Below are positions 55,031-64,000 of a DNA stretch of 64,000 nucleotides, in pieces. The notes under the pieces are model-generated. The model saw only the letters and a program-made list of their open reading frames with translations. It did no database searches and was not told the DNA's origin. A program made the position numbers and the translations under genes. How positions within the stretch are numbered: the stretch's first letter is position 1; every line of letters begins with the position of its first letter. This stretch comes from Protopterus annectens (Eukaryota > Chordata > Ceratodontiformes > Protopteridae), in contig NC_056732.1 of NCBI RefSeq assembly GCF_019279795.1, positions 1,072,912,078 through 1,072,976,077 of the forward strand, read 5' to 3'.

Positions 55031-55330
55031 CCTTTCCACAGGAAGTCTGGCATCCTCTGACAGTGGTGCCTCACTTTCAGCCTGGGTACTACTACTCACC
55101 ACTACCTTTGCAGTCACTCTGTCCAAGGGACAATCAGTACCCCCCAAGCAGCTGTGGCTCACCTTCAGGCTCACTGCTACAGGGTAGCTCCCTCCCTGAA
55201 GTAACCACCTCACCAGTCCTGGCTGCAAGTATGCAGTCTGTCTGGGTCTCCCCCAGACTACCAGACCCACATGCTTGTCTCTTAGCCTGACAGCATGTAA
55301 CTGCATAAGTACATGGTACTGCCTCATCCA
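55031..55330 (-). pseudogene. Gmr1-like protease remnant
   Basis: In the frame 55327-54878 the segment LQPGLVRWLL, SYPVAVSLK and CLGGTDCPL resembles the flap-to-C-terminal part of a Ty3/Gypsy retropepsin. The D-S/T-G active-site triad is not readable (VVWGR at that position), so the enzyme is degenerate or the alignment is wrong. Confidence 0.45.
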
Positions 55331-56513
55331 AATCCTTCCCTGTCAGGACATCTGGATGATGGTAGTTTAGTAGCCCTGTTGTCTCAAGACAACCTACTAT
55401 TGGCATTTTGTCTTTCTCACTTACTGGGTCCCTCACCTTTGGTTCTGCACCTTGCCTCCATGGACATCTGCATGCCACATGGCCCCACTGGTTGCATTCA
55501 AAACATTTCACCCTAGCTCCTGGATGTGTACCTGGGCTAGTGTCTTCCCCTGCTGCTGGCAGATTCTGGTGTGGCAGTCTGTGCTGCCCACCATGGGTTC
55601 CTGTAGACCTATGAGCAGTACTGGGGGTCCCATTCCTGTGCAGGGCTGCCCTGCTTGCCAGGTATAGGTCTCCCTTCTTCCCCAACTCATTTTAAGTAGC
55701 ACATTGTCTATCAGCCAACCAGATCCTCATGTCCTCAGGCAAAGTGCTAAGGGCTTTTTCCCTCACCAAAAGGTCTGTCAGCCCTTCAAAAGTGGTGACC
55801 TGACATTCACTCACCCACCTATGGAAATAAGTGCTCAATTCAGCAACATATTCACACGCACTTTCGTCTGCCTTGTGTGCATGATCACGAAACATTTTCC
55901 TGTATGTTTCAGGTGTTAGCTTAAACAGTTCTAAAAGGCAATTCTTTACAGCAGTATAATCAAAACATGCAATGTCAGACACTTTGGACAGAACAGTTAC
56001 AGCTTTACCATGGAGTAAGGGGGTCAGGAACTGTACCCAGAGCCCTTGGTCAACTTCATACTGTTTACATACCCTCTCAAACATATGAATGAAACTATCA
56101 AAATTATCCCCCTCTTTAAACTGCGGAAGAAATTTACTGACCTTTTGTGCTTCTGGGGTCCAGTTATTCCCTTCCCCATTACCCTCATGACTCTGGTGAA
56201 GAGTCAGCATCTCCTTCTCATGCTGCCTCTGCCTCTCTTGTTCCTCAGCTTGCAGACGTAACAGTTTCTCATTCTCCTCAGCCTGCAAATGTTGCAGTCA
56301 CTCATTTGCTTCTAATTCCACACACCTGCCTTCCAACTCAAGTCTCTTTATCTCCAGATGGATTTTTAAGTCTACTGCAGAAAGGTTGAGCTGTCCATTC
56401 TTCAAGGGAATCATATCTCCAATGCCAGTCTGATTGTCTTCCTGGTTGCTGTTTTCTGATGCGGCTGTAACCAAGGCTGCAGTCAGGTCTACCTTAGTCA
56501 GGTTTCCATGCAC
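55134..56513 (-). pseudogene. Gmr1-like Gag with SCAN-like domain and zinc knuckle
   Basis: One frame from ATG at 56513 to 55134, interrupted by two in-frame stops (56298-56300 and 55692-55694). The N-terminal part includes a Glu/Gln-rich coiled coil (EEQERQRQHEKEML). The middle (about 55860-55700) has FRDHAHKADESACEYVAEL and LLVREKALSTLPEDMRIWL, which align with the SCAN zinc-finger dimerisation domain. The C-terminal part has a CFECNQWGHVACRC knuckle (C-x2-C-x4-H-x4-C). Confidence 0.85.
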
Positions 56514-56514
56514 C

Positions 56515-56772
56515 AGCCTGGCACATCTCCGTTGGCTGGCTCCTTGTCAGCTTTCCATACTCCTCTGCTGACATGCTGCCTGCTTACCCTGACTAACTAA
56601 GCTAACAAAAGAAATAAAACAATTGTGATCTGAACTCTGAGTATTCACTGCATGGCTGTTTTAGAGTACAAAACATCTTCAAACCTCACTCTACACAAGC
56701 TACAGGATTCACTCTACTCACACCACTAGAAGCCAATTAGTATTTGCCAACTAATTAATATGTGATGTGGAT
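56515..56772 (-). other. Gmr1-like 5' leader
   Basis: Untranslated DNA between PBS and gag ATG. No feature recognised. Confidence 0.6.
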
Positions 56773-56787
56773 ATCCCACCACTGCCA
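56773..56787 (-). promoter_or_regulatory. Gmr1-like primer-binding site, tRNA-Leu-like
   Basis: Plus strand ATCCCACCACTGCCA matches the 3' end of vertebrate tRNA-Leu (AAG type; ATCCCACCGCTGCCA) at 14 of 15 bases by my recollection. The terminal CCA complement is degraded. It lies 11 bases inside the 5' LTR end. Confidence 0.6.
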
Positions 56788-56798
56788 AACAATTGATA

Positions 56799-57176
56799 TG
56801 TGACACCCCTGCCCTGGTCCAGCAATCAAGGAGCCTCAATCTTCACCACCAACACCAGAGAGGGTGTATCATATATGAGGAAAGGATAACAAATACACAC
56901 AGTAAAGTGCAATTTCCCTTAAGAGCACACAGAGATCACAGTCAGTCCAGGTCTGGTCGCTTCCTTGCTCCCCTGGTCCCCAATAAGACTCCCCTCTGGC
57001 ACAGCTATAGGGTCCAGATCTCAGCCTTGCTGAGCAAGCTAAAATATCCAGCACCCTCACTGTCCAACCAGCTCTTTGTGTCCCTGCCCAAGTAGCTGAC
57101 ACACACACACACACTTTGAGATAAGAGTTTGTACAACCACACAGACACTTCTGGGGAAGGCTGGCAAAGGTTGTAT
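56799..57176 (-). repeat. Gmr1-like 5' LTR, truncated
   Basis: Matches 50775-51150. Homology stops abruptly at GGCTGGCAAAGG (about 57176), where LINE sequence begins. The U3 part, roughly 1 kb, is missing. Confidence 0.85.
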
Positions 57177-57189
57177 CATGGCACACAAC

Positions 57190-58075
57190 TCTTACAAGAG
57201 GTCTAACACAGACAAATGAGCAGTGCCAAAGTCACAGATTAAAAACTCAGTACCAAGAAATGCATTATAGTGCCTTTTGGGAAAACTGCCACCCAGGCTA
57301 ATTACTCCATCGATAAGATACCCTCGATGAGCTGATGCAGTAGTCAGGGATCTGGGAATATATGTAGATAGTAATCTGGCCTTTGACCAACATGTGGCCA
57401 AGGATGTAAGAAAATCATTTTATCTGGCTCAAATTATTTTATTTATTTAATTATTTAATTTATTTAAATTTATTTTATGTTAAATAAATAAATAAATGTT
57501 GCCAAGGGTGTAAGAAAATCATTTTATGTAGCTCAAATTATAACTAATGGCATTGCATCCAGGTCCAAATAAGTCATAGTGCCACTTCATTCGGCCTTTA
57601 CAGACCTATGATTGAGTATAATGCCCCCTTCAGCATGTACCTTACCAGACATATGCAAGATTTAGAATGCCCACAAAGGTTCCTTACCAGGAGAATCCAG
57701 GGTATAAACACATTGTCCTATATGGAACACCTTAAGGCTTGATATCTATACTCAGTCTCCTATAGGTTACCGAGAGGTGATCTATGCCTGGCATAAAAGC
57801 CATCTTTGGATCCAGCTCGAATGGACCTTTTGCATATTCACAGAATGAATAGCATCAGAACCACTGTATCCAAGGATTTAAGTTTTACTTGTGACATAAA
57901 TAAGGCATGTTAGGAAGACAGATATGTATTTCAGAGAATCCCCATGCTCCGGAACAGACTCCCCATCCATCTGAAGTAGAGTCCATCCCTAACTCTATCT
58001 GACCAATGGATGGGAAATCGTAAATTGAACTCTCAGATCTTGCCCCCATGACTCTGATAACCCAAACGAACACAC
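57190..58075 (+). pseudogene. CR1/L2-type LINE, C-terminal RT ORF relic
   Basis: Plus-strand translation gives a VRDLGIYVDSNLAFDQHVAK-type block (57340-57420), an IASRSK and LERPQRFLT-related region, a YTQSPIGYREVIYAWHK block and an RTDSPSI...LTNGW end. Same family as 62255-63440. It is interrupted at about 57430-57500 by an AT-rich ATTTATTTAA stretch, after which AAATCATTTTAT and GCTCAAATTA are repeated. Many stops. Confidence 0.75.
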
Positions 58076-58082
58076 CCCACCA

Positions 58083-58382
58083 TACCTCTCAACTGTCCAT
58101 ATTTTCGCAGAATGTCCAGATTTTTGCTTCATAATTTTGGTCTGTTTCAAATAAAATTTGTGGTTTTCTGGCATATTATTGAAGGTTTAAGTCACTAAAT
58201 GACAAACATTTGAGCTTCTGACAGAGTATCCTTTAGAAAATGCATGCTAACACAAAACCTGCTAGTCTGTCAACTTTTTAAGTTTCTAAGAGCAATATTT
58301 AAAATCTGTTCCTATTTTGGGGCTTTATACCCCATCATTTTAAGCTTTGTCCAGATTTCTTGCACTAAGAGATTGAGAGGTA
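58083..58382. mobile_element. MITE, TACCTCTCAA termini
   Basis: 300 bp with 10-bp ends TACCTCTCAA (58083-58092) and TTGAGAGGTA (58373-58382). Subterminal TGTCCAGATTT-type motifs lie near both ends. The size and ends suggest a hAT-type MITE, but I see no clear 8-bp target duplication. Confidence 0.7.
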
Positions 58383-58469
58383 TGCCCTCATACACATAAC
58401 CTCTAGAAACTTCCTAACTAATGTTCCCTCTCCTAATAAAAATCCATGATACATAGGGATACAATTGGG

Positions 58470-58540
58470 TTGGGTTGCACAACTAGGCTTATAAAGGCCC
58501 TGATGGTCATTTGCATAGTATATACATATGAACCTCAGAA
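58470..58540 (+). repeat. LINE/SINE tail fragment
   Basis: CACAACTAGGCTTATAAAGGCCC with a TATGAACC end. It matches the shared tail at 63375-63440 and 48320-48398, placed after the LINE at 57190-58075 and the MITE. Confidence 0.65.
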
Positions 58541-58559
58541 CATCTACAAACTCAGGTAT

Positions 58560-61500
58560 CAATGAGACCAAATACTCATCAACATTAAGCCATCAGGTAA
58601 CATAATTATCCTTGGAGAGTTTAACATCAAACTCCTAGAACCTCGGAAATTAAAGGCACTAGATATCCTCACCAACCTCGGACTCATACTATTTGTATAA
58701 GAATAAGAACCACCTAGGCCAAACCTCCAGTTGGAAGGCACTCCTTAATTGCCCTTATTATACCTCCCTCAAACTCTGTTCCTCAAGCCATTCCCTTCCT
58801 CTCCAACTCTTAGTGACCACTGTATCTTAACTTTCACCATGCAGGTCCCCATGACACATCTTTCTCTTTACCTATCTCATTCTACTCCCAAAACAACAAA
58901 AAGAACACAGAAACATTACATCAGAACTTTGCAAATGCAAACTAGCCCTCAATACCATCACTCTCAGACCTCTATCTTGCCATTGCAACCTTAAACCATC
59001 TACTACAATTTTGGCAAAAACACTTCCCAGAAATAACCAGACTCTTAAAAGCTCCACAAAACCAAGTGATTACAAAAGCTATTTAAGAAATGAGGCAATG
59101 CAAGCCTGAAAAAAAGTTCCCTTCTCCAAGGAACAGACAAAAACTCACTGTGTTATGGGACCTAGCCAAAAAAGCAACAATAAGACACAAATCCTTACAT
59201 CTTCACTCTGCTCAGAAAAAAAATCTTAACAAATAAAAGCAGTTTGGGGATGTACTGAACCAAATCACAGGCCAGTACTCTATTACATCACTGTCAGGCG
59301 ATAGCACAGTATCATCCATCTAAAGAAACCTTTCAGTTCTCACTCTCTCAAAGAACTCTCCCTGCTGCCTTTCACCTCTATACTTTCTTTCATTCAAGCT
59401 TCTCTGAGGCCAAAATTGTTTCTTTATACCATATTCTACTACTTTAAGTCTATTGTTGTCAAAGAAATAAAAACAAATCTACTCAACAACTTCCACTCAG
59501 ATACTCACACTGGCTCAGATAGACTCCATCTCTGGTTTATTTCACTCTGCAAAGATTATTTCTTGAAACCCTTCCAAATACTCTATAACAACTGACTTAT
59601 CCAAAACATTATCTCTTCTACCTGGAAGAGTGCTATTAACAAACCTCTCTCCAAAATTTCACAAATAACTTTCATCTCATAAGAGTTTTACCCAGTACAG
59701 GGAAAATATTTGAAAAAAAATCACCTACACCAACTCTTCAACTGTCTTCAGTCTTATAGGATCCTGTCCTTTAAGTAACATGTTTTCTGGTCTGGTAGCA
59801 GCATTCAGACTGCACTGTTCACACTCATAAATGACATTCTATTAAACACTAATGGGGCAACCTCACCAGAGCAGTCTTTATTAACCTAATAAATGTCATC
59901 CTAGTAGAACATTCCCTCTTCTCTGAGTCACTAACCATGTCTGGAATAACCAGCCAAGTTCTATAATAATTCAAAAACAAAATACCTGACAGATAACATA
60001 TTTTCTGTTAGAATAAGGTACTCTAATTCAGCTTTTTCTTCTCTCACTACACAAATTCTCCTTACTCATCAGTTCTCTTTCAGCAGATTTTTTCCCACAT
60101 TCCTTTCATCCTGTATGCTAGTATGCTAATGATATAGTAATCTGTAGCTCCCTTTACCCCAGTTCCTTAATCAAGAAACAACTTCAATAAGACATGGCCT
60201 CATTTTCCTACTGGGTAATCCAGAACAGGCTTATCTTAAATGCAAACAAACCCCACAACCAATCAACCCCCCCCCACACACACAAAAATAAATCAATGAT
60301 ATATGGCACCAGACACAAGCTCTCTCTGTACGTAAGACTTTCAAATAACAATCAGTAACATAACACTCTGACATACCACACAACACTTTAGGAAGATCGG
60401 GATCTCTTTAGATCAGCATCTTACTTTTCTACACCACGTTGAAGTAATTAAAGCCAAAATCAATTCCCAGCTGTTTTGGGGCCAAAAGATATTTCTCTTT
60501 CTCCCCCAAAGAAACAAATGCAATTGATGAAAGGATATTTTTTTCACAATTTAGATATGGCCTCTGCCTTGTGACTTCAGCCTCCAAGAAAAATCTCTCT
60601 GCTTTACAAATAATTGCCAACAGCTTTTGCAAGTTTATTATACTTAGGGTTACCACCTGTCCCACTTTGTGAGGGACAGTCCCTCTTTGGGCAGTTGTGT
60701 CCTGCTAAAAAAGTGTAAAAATTGGAATTGTCCTAAGATTTTAGGACAAAATTATTTCCTATATTTTATGCAATAGTTGCATAAAACAGTTATTCTGTAT
60801 CTGAAACACCTAAATGTTATAAGAAACAGAATAAGCAACTAAAATGCTACAAGAATAACCTTTTATTTAGGCAAAAAAGGGAAGTTCTGTCCTTTGTACT
60901 GGCCGTGGGTATGTTTGGCCTGCAAAATCTGATGTTTGTACCAAAAATGTCCCACTTTGGGCATTTAAAAAGGTGGCAACCCTAATTATACTGCCTCCCA
61001 AGACGGAACTACTGTAAAGTACTTACTAAAGCCTGCTGGCTGCCAAGTTCTCACAGAATAAAGCTGGCATTATATTTCTTACTTTTCAAACTCATTAACC
61101 TTGAATTCTTTCATTTTTTTTGTCTACTGGCTGTATCTTCATTGTTCACAGTACAAACTCAGATCCTTCCCTCCCAGCATTACAACTTTGCATTATATTG
61201 AACTGACTGCAGCTTCTTCATCCTATGATCACTGATCTAGGAATCCCTTCTTTCTTACCTGAAAGAGAATACTTCCTATAAATCATTTAGGCAAGACATT
61301 CAGCAATTCTTAATCAAAGATGCAGTTTTTAAATATTTCATAACAGGTGGCATCATTTGAAAGGGACTATGTTCCTAATTCTCAGCAATTCCACCTTTTC
61401 TCAGACAACATTTCTGGCAATCTTTCTTCATCGGAGCCAGTTTCTTTCTATATGTTGAACATCTAACTATAGTCTTGCTGTCTTTTTCCTTACACTTTCT

Positions 61501-61735
61501 CTTTGGGGGAAAGCACCTCTAAGAACTACTATTGATTGTGTTTTTATATACTTCTTACTGTAATTTACTTCAGGAGACTAATGTATGTGCCTCTGTATTA
61601 ACTTGTTTTTTCTTGATATAATTACTATTGATTTCAACGTTGCTGTTATTGGTTATATTGTTTTAGTCTACACCAAGGCTGAAAGAGGTCTACCCAGTCA
61701 ACAGATATGAAATAAAATAAATAAAATATGATTGC
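58560..61735 (+). pseudogene. decayed LINE (CR1-like): endonuclease and RT relic
   Basis: An endonuclease remnant reads IIILGEFNIKL near 58600 and a SDHCILTFTM block near 58815 (the SDH motif of APE-type endonucleases). RT traces include a YANDIVICSS segment near 60120 (YADD box equivalent). C-terminal SYKSF and LWN-like traces lie near 61260-61320. It ends near 61735 with AAATAAAATAAATAAAAT. The hAT MITE at 60645-60984 is nested in it. Stops are everywhere. The assignment rests on a few motifs. Confidence 0.55.
60645..60984. mobile_element. hAT-type MITE with 8-bp TSD
   Basis: 340 bp, ends TAGGGTTACCACCT and AGGTGGCAACCCTA, with TGTCCCACTTTG-type subterminal repeats on both sides. It is flanked by the 8-bp duplication ATTATACT (60637-60644 and 60985-60992). 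Eight-bp duplications and ends of this type define the hAT superfamily. No coding capacity. Confidence 0.9.
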
Positions 61736-61975
61736 AAACAGTAGCAAAATCATAAATTATAGTAGTGCTGTTGATTTGTTTTTAGTTTATTTATTCTGTG
61801 TTGACCAGGTTAGTCCCACTAGGCTAGCAGCCTCTTTTCAGGGGAGACCCAAGGTGGTATTTGTACTACTAGGGGAAATTTGGCCAGGGCATCAGGGAAC
61901 TTTCCTTACTCTTTTGGATATGTTCTGTGGTATATTTCTTTGTCTCGGTCTATTTCATTTGGTTGTTGTGACATT
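61736..61975. other. unassigned DNA
   Basis: A short open frame (61728-61994) has no recognisable motif. Confidence 0.4.
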
Positions 61976-62248
61976 TTCAAAACCCACATGGTAAAGACCA
62001 CATGATCAACAATGGAGTTCATTGACCATTTTGACTGAAATCATGGTACATGGAGACTAGGGTATGTACTCTTCTCTGTACTGTAGTGTGATCTCAGAGT
62101 TGATATATATATTTAACTAGCAGGGGGTGTGAGGGGCACAGGGGGGCTTGCATCCCTGCAAAAAATGTTGTTTTTGTGTTGTTTATCTTAATCAACAAAC
62201 TGCATTGTTGATCATGTGGTCTTGACCATGTGGGTTTTGACAATGCCA
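61976..62248. mobile_element. MITE of family M1, second copy
   Basis: Terminal CAAAACCCACATGGTAAAG and its inverse CCATGTGGGTTTTGA. Second inverted blocks read ACCACATGATCAACAATG and CATTGTTGATCATGTGGT. The G-rich middle (CAGGGGGTGTGAGG) resembles 41950-41990. It is inserted at the 5' edge of the LINE fragment that follows. Confidence 0.75.
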
Positions 62249-62254
62249 TTCAGC

Positions 62255-63440
62255 CTACCTAGACTTAGCCAAGGCTTTTGACACTATCTCCAACTCAGGC
62301 ATCATTGACAAACTCACTCAGCTATCTATCAAACTTTATATTGTTAGATGGGTCACTAACTGGCTCACTGATAGAATACATATAGTCAAAATAGGGGAAT
62401 CCATCTCCAACAGCAGACCTGTAGCCAGTGGAGTTCCACAGGGATCAGTCCTGGGACCTTTACTGTTTGGAATCTATTTATCTGAAGTACAAGCAAAAAC
62501 CTAAAGGTCTGTGGCTGACAAAGTTTGCTACTGACTGTAAACTAGGAGCGGTCATAGAATCTCTAAACGTCCTACAAAAGTCTTACACAAACAAATGACT
62601 GGTGCCAAAGTCATGGACTTAAACTCAATACAAAAAAATATATTATCATCTCTTTCTGTAAGAGCAATGTTCCTGCTAGCTACCACATCAATAGCGACAC
62701 CCTATGTATGCAGTCAGTGGTGAGAGACCTGGGAACTGAAGTTGACAGCAGCCATACCTTTGATCACCATGTCTCCACAGTGGTAAGAAAGGCATTCTAT
62801 ATTACTCATCTCATATGTAAGGGCATCGTTTCCAGAAAAAAAGAAGTTACAACCTCCCTGTACTCTTCAGTCATCAGGTCAATAACTGAGTACAATGCCC
62901 CTTTTCGTATGTACCTTTCCAAGCACCTGCAGCAATTGGAGAGACCACAAAGGTTCCTCACAAGGAAAATTCAAGGCCTTCAGCATCAGTCCTATGTGAA
63001 TCATTTGAAATCACTGTCACTTTATTCTGTTTCATACAGACTACTCAGAGTGATCTCTGCCTTGCATATAAGGCAATCTCAGATCCTGCTTTATTGGAAA
63101 TGCATATATGCAAGTAAAATGGTACACAGGTTACTCACTCTAAAGACCTTAACTTGGTGTGTGACATTAATAGAACCTGCTGGAGGGACAGATTTGTCTT
63201 CCATTGGTTATCACACCTTTGGAACAGACTCACACTTCATGTCAATCAGAGCACCTCATTGTACCTCTTCAAACGCAATCTGGACAATTGGATGAGTAAC
63301 CATAAATTCACCCTAGGGGTTCCACCTGTGTCCCTCTTGGACAGGGGCAATAAGTGCTGATTGTGGAAATAAGGGTAGAACGTGGCTAGGCTTGCAAAGG
63401 CCCTAGGGCTATTAGCCTAGTAACTTCTTATGATCCTATT
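62255..63440 (+). pseudogene. CR1/L2-type LINE, RT C-terminal half and 3' tail
   Basis: Reads YLDLAKAFDTISNSG near 62265, WVTNWLTDRI, and SGVPQGSVLGPLLFGIYL near 62430. The YADD box is lost at a frame change near 62510. A long open segment (62708-63295) has VRDLGTEVDSSHTFDHHVST, KHLQQLERPQRFLTRKIQGL and SLYSVSYRLLR. The ORF end shifts frame (63154-63360: LWNRLTLHVNQS, PPVSLLDRGNK). The 3' tail (63375-63440) has GGCTAGGCTTGCAAAGGCCC and ends in TATGATCC-type octamers. Confidence 0.82.
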
Positions 63441-63454
63441 GATCAATTGAAATA

Positions 63455-63600
63455 GATCCTTACATCCACCTGAAGGAGAATACTAGGCTAACTGCCTTGA
63501 AGGGCCATTTTAAGTCTAGCCAATATCTCAATGTCAGAAACAAACCCTGTACCTTGGGTCTGTGATGCGAAGACCTTAACCATTGTGCCAGACCCAGTCT
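63455..63600 (-). mobile_element. tRNA-derived SINE
   Basis: The minus-strand head has a perfect box A (TGGCACAATGG) and a degraded box B (GGGTTTGTTTC). The body TTGGCTAGACTTAAAATGGC and GTTAGCCTAGTATT follows. The tail end is weak. Confidence 0.78.
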
Positions 63601-63602
63601 TC

Positions 63603-63757
63603 ATAAGTTTATAGGTATAATACTACACAGTCAGTCTGCAGACTATTACATGCCTAGCCAATAACCAGACAGTGACGAAAAGTGTGAATCAAACCCTTTA
63701 ACTTGTGTCTGCGAGGTAAACCTCTTAACCATTATGCTAACTCCCAGCCCTGCCAAC
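63603..63757 (-). mobile_element. tRNA-derived SINE, second adjacent copy
   Basis: Minus-strand head with TTAGCATAATGG (box A) and GGGTTTGATTC (box B), then a GGCTAGGCATGTAATAGTC body more diverged than its neighbour, ending in CTATAAAC. It lies head-to-tail with the preceding SINE. Confidence 0.72.
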
Positions 63758-63759
63758 TC

Positions 63760-64000
63760 ATATACATGGAGCCTCAGTCTATGGTCAGAAAAGCTTAAGC
63801 CTTGCACTGGTGCATAATACACAGAGGGTTGTGGATGCAAATTGTTAGGGTTCATAGTCAGCAGATGTTGATCAGTCATTAATGCATTACTAGCATTCAG
63901 AACTGAATGCTTCCAGTATTGCATTTGGGGTCAGAAATGAAATGCTTTAGTGCTCTGTGTGTATCACAAACTGCAGCAGCTGCTTGCTACAAATGCAGTA
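63760..64000. other. unassigned DNA
   Basis: No recognisable feature up to the window end. Confidence 0.4.

Larger units (their letters stand above)
50775..57176 (-). mobile_element. Gmr1-like Ty3/Gypsy element, IN upstream of RT
   Basis: A minus-strand LTR element: partial 5' LTR (56799-57176), PBS, Gag with SCAN-like domain and CCHC knuckle, protease remnant, integrase, RT, RNase H, polypurine tract, 3' LTR (50775-52158). Integrase precedes RT/RNase H, the inverse of standard Gypsy order and the hallmark of the Gmr1 lineage. Family knowledge: vertebrate SCAN domains are thought to derive from Gag of Gmr1-like elements. All frames carry stops or frameshifts. Confidence 0.88.

Overview
Organism and overall character. 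The window is AT-rich vertebrate nuclear DNA with no convincing host gene. It holds DIRS, Penelope-like (PLE), Gmr1-like Ty3/Gypsy, CR1/L2-type LINE, tRNA-derived SINE, PIF/Harbinger and hAT sequences plus a gamma/epsilon-like endogenous retrovirus. That mixture points to a non-mammalian vertebrate with a repeat-rich genome (amphibian, lobe-finned or basal fish, or cartilaginous fish). The sequence alone does not let me name the species. Layout, left half. 1-5190 is mostly unassigned DNA with a large CA/TA microsatellite, a perfect 81-bp tandem duplication, an L2-tailed SINE and a second tRNA-derived SINE. From about 5195 to 35700 there is one decayed DIRS retrotransposon (minus strand; Gag-like, RT, RNase H, tyrosine recombinase, inverted termini and an internal complementary region). 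A retrovirus has inserted inside its recombinase gene. The retrovirus is an LTR-int-LTR-int-LTR tandem (6022-29208, minus strand) bracketed by one 5-bp target duplication. Both internal regions carry the same palindromic PLE insertion in pol with the same 13-bp target duplication, and both share several inactivating lesions. The middle LTR is a mosaic of the two outer LTRs, which is the signature of unequal crossing-over between LTRs. The relative order of events is therefore DIRS, then ERV, then PLE into ERV pol, then tandem duplication, then small indels mostly in copy 2. Layout, right half. 36.4-37.2 kb is a broken HARBI1-like transposase. 38.0-41.1 kb holds two different PLEs tail to tail. 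41.2-43.0 kb is a LINE relic split by a MITE. 44.5-45.6 kb is an LTR relic related to the Gmr1 LTR further right. 46.0-47.05 kb is a 592-bp insert between 217-bp direct repeats. 47.4-49.8 kb is a degenerate satellite with a period of about 290 bp, followed by a minisatellite of about 40 bp. 50.8-57.2 kb is a Gmr1-like Ty3/Gypsy element with a SCAN-like Gag and with integrase upstream of reverse transcriptase. 57.2-63.4 kb holds three LINE relics and three MITEs. 63.45-63.76 kb holds two SINEs. How the parts relate. Nothing here forms a host pathway. The informative relationships are evolutionary: nested insertions, LTR recombination, a SINE/LINE pair sharing a 3' tail, and hammerhead-like cores at the PLE ends. 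The only retroviral reading frame that looks intact is gag of copy 1. Every pol and env copy is broken.
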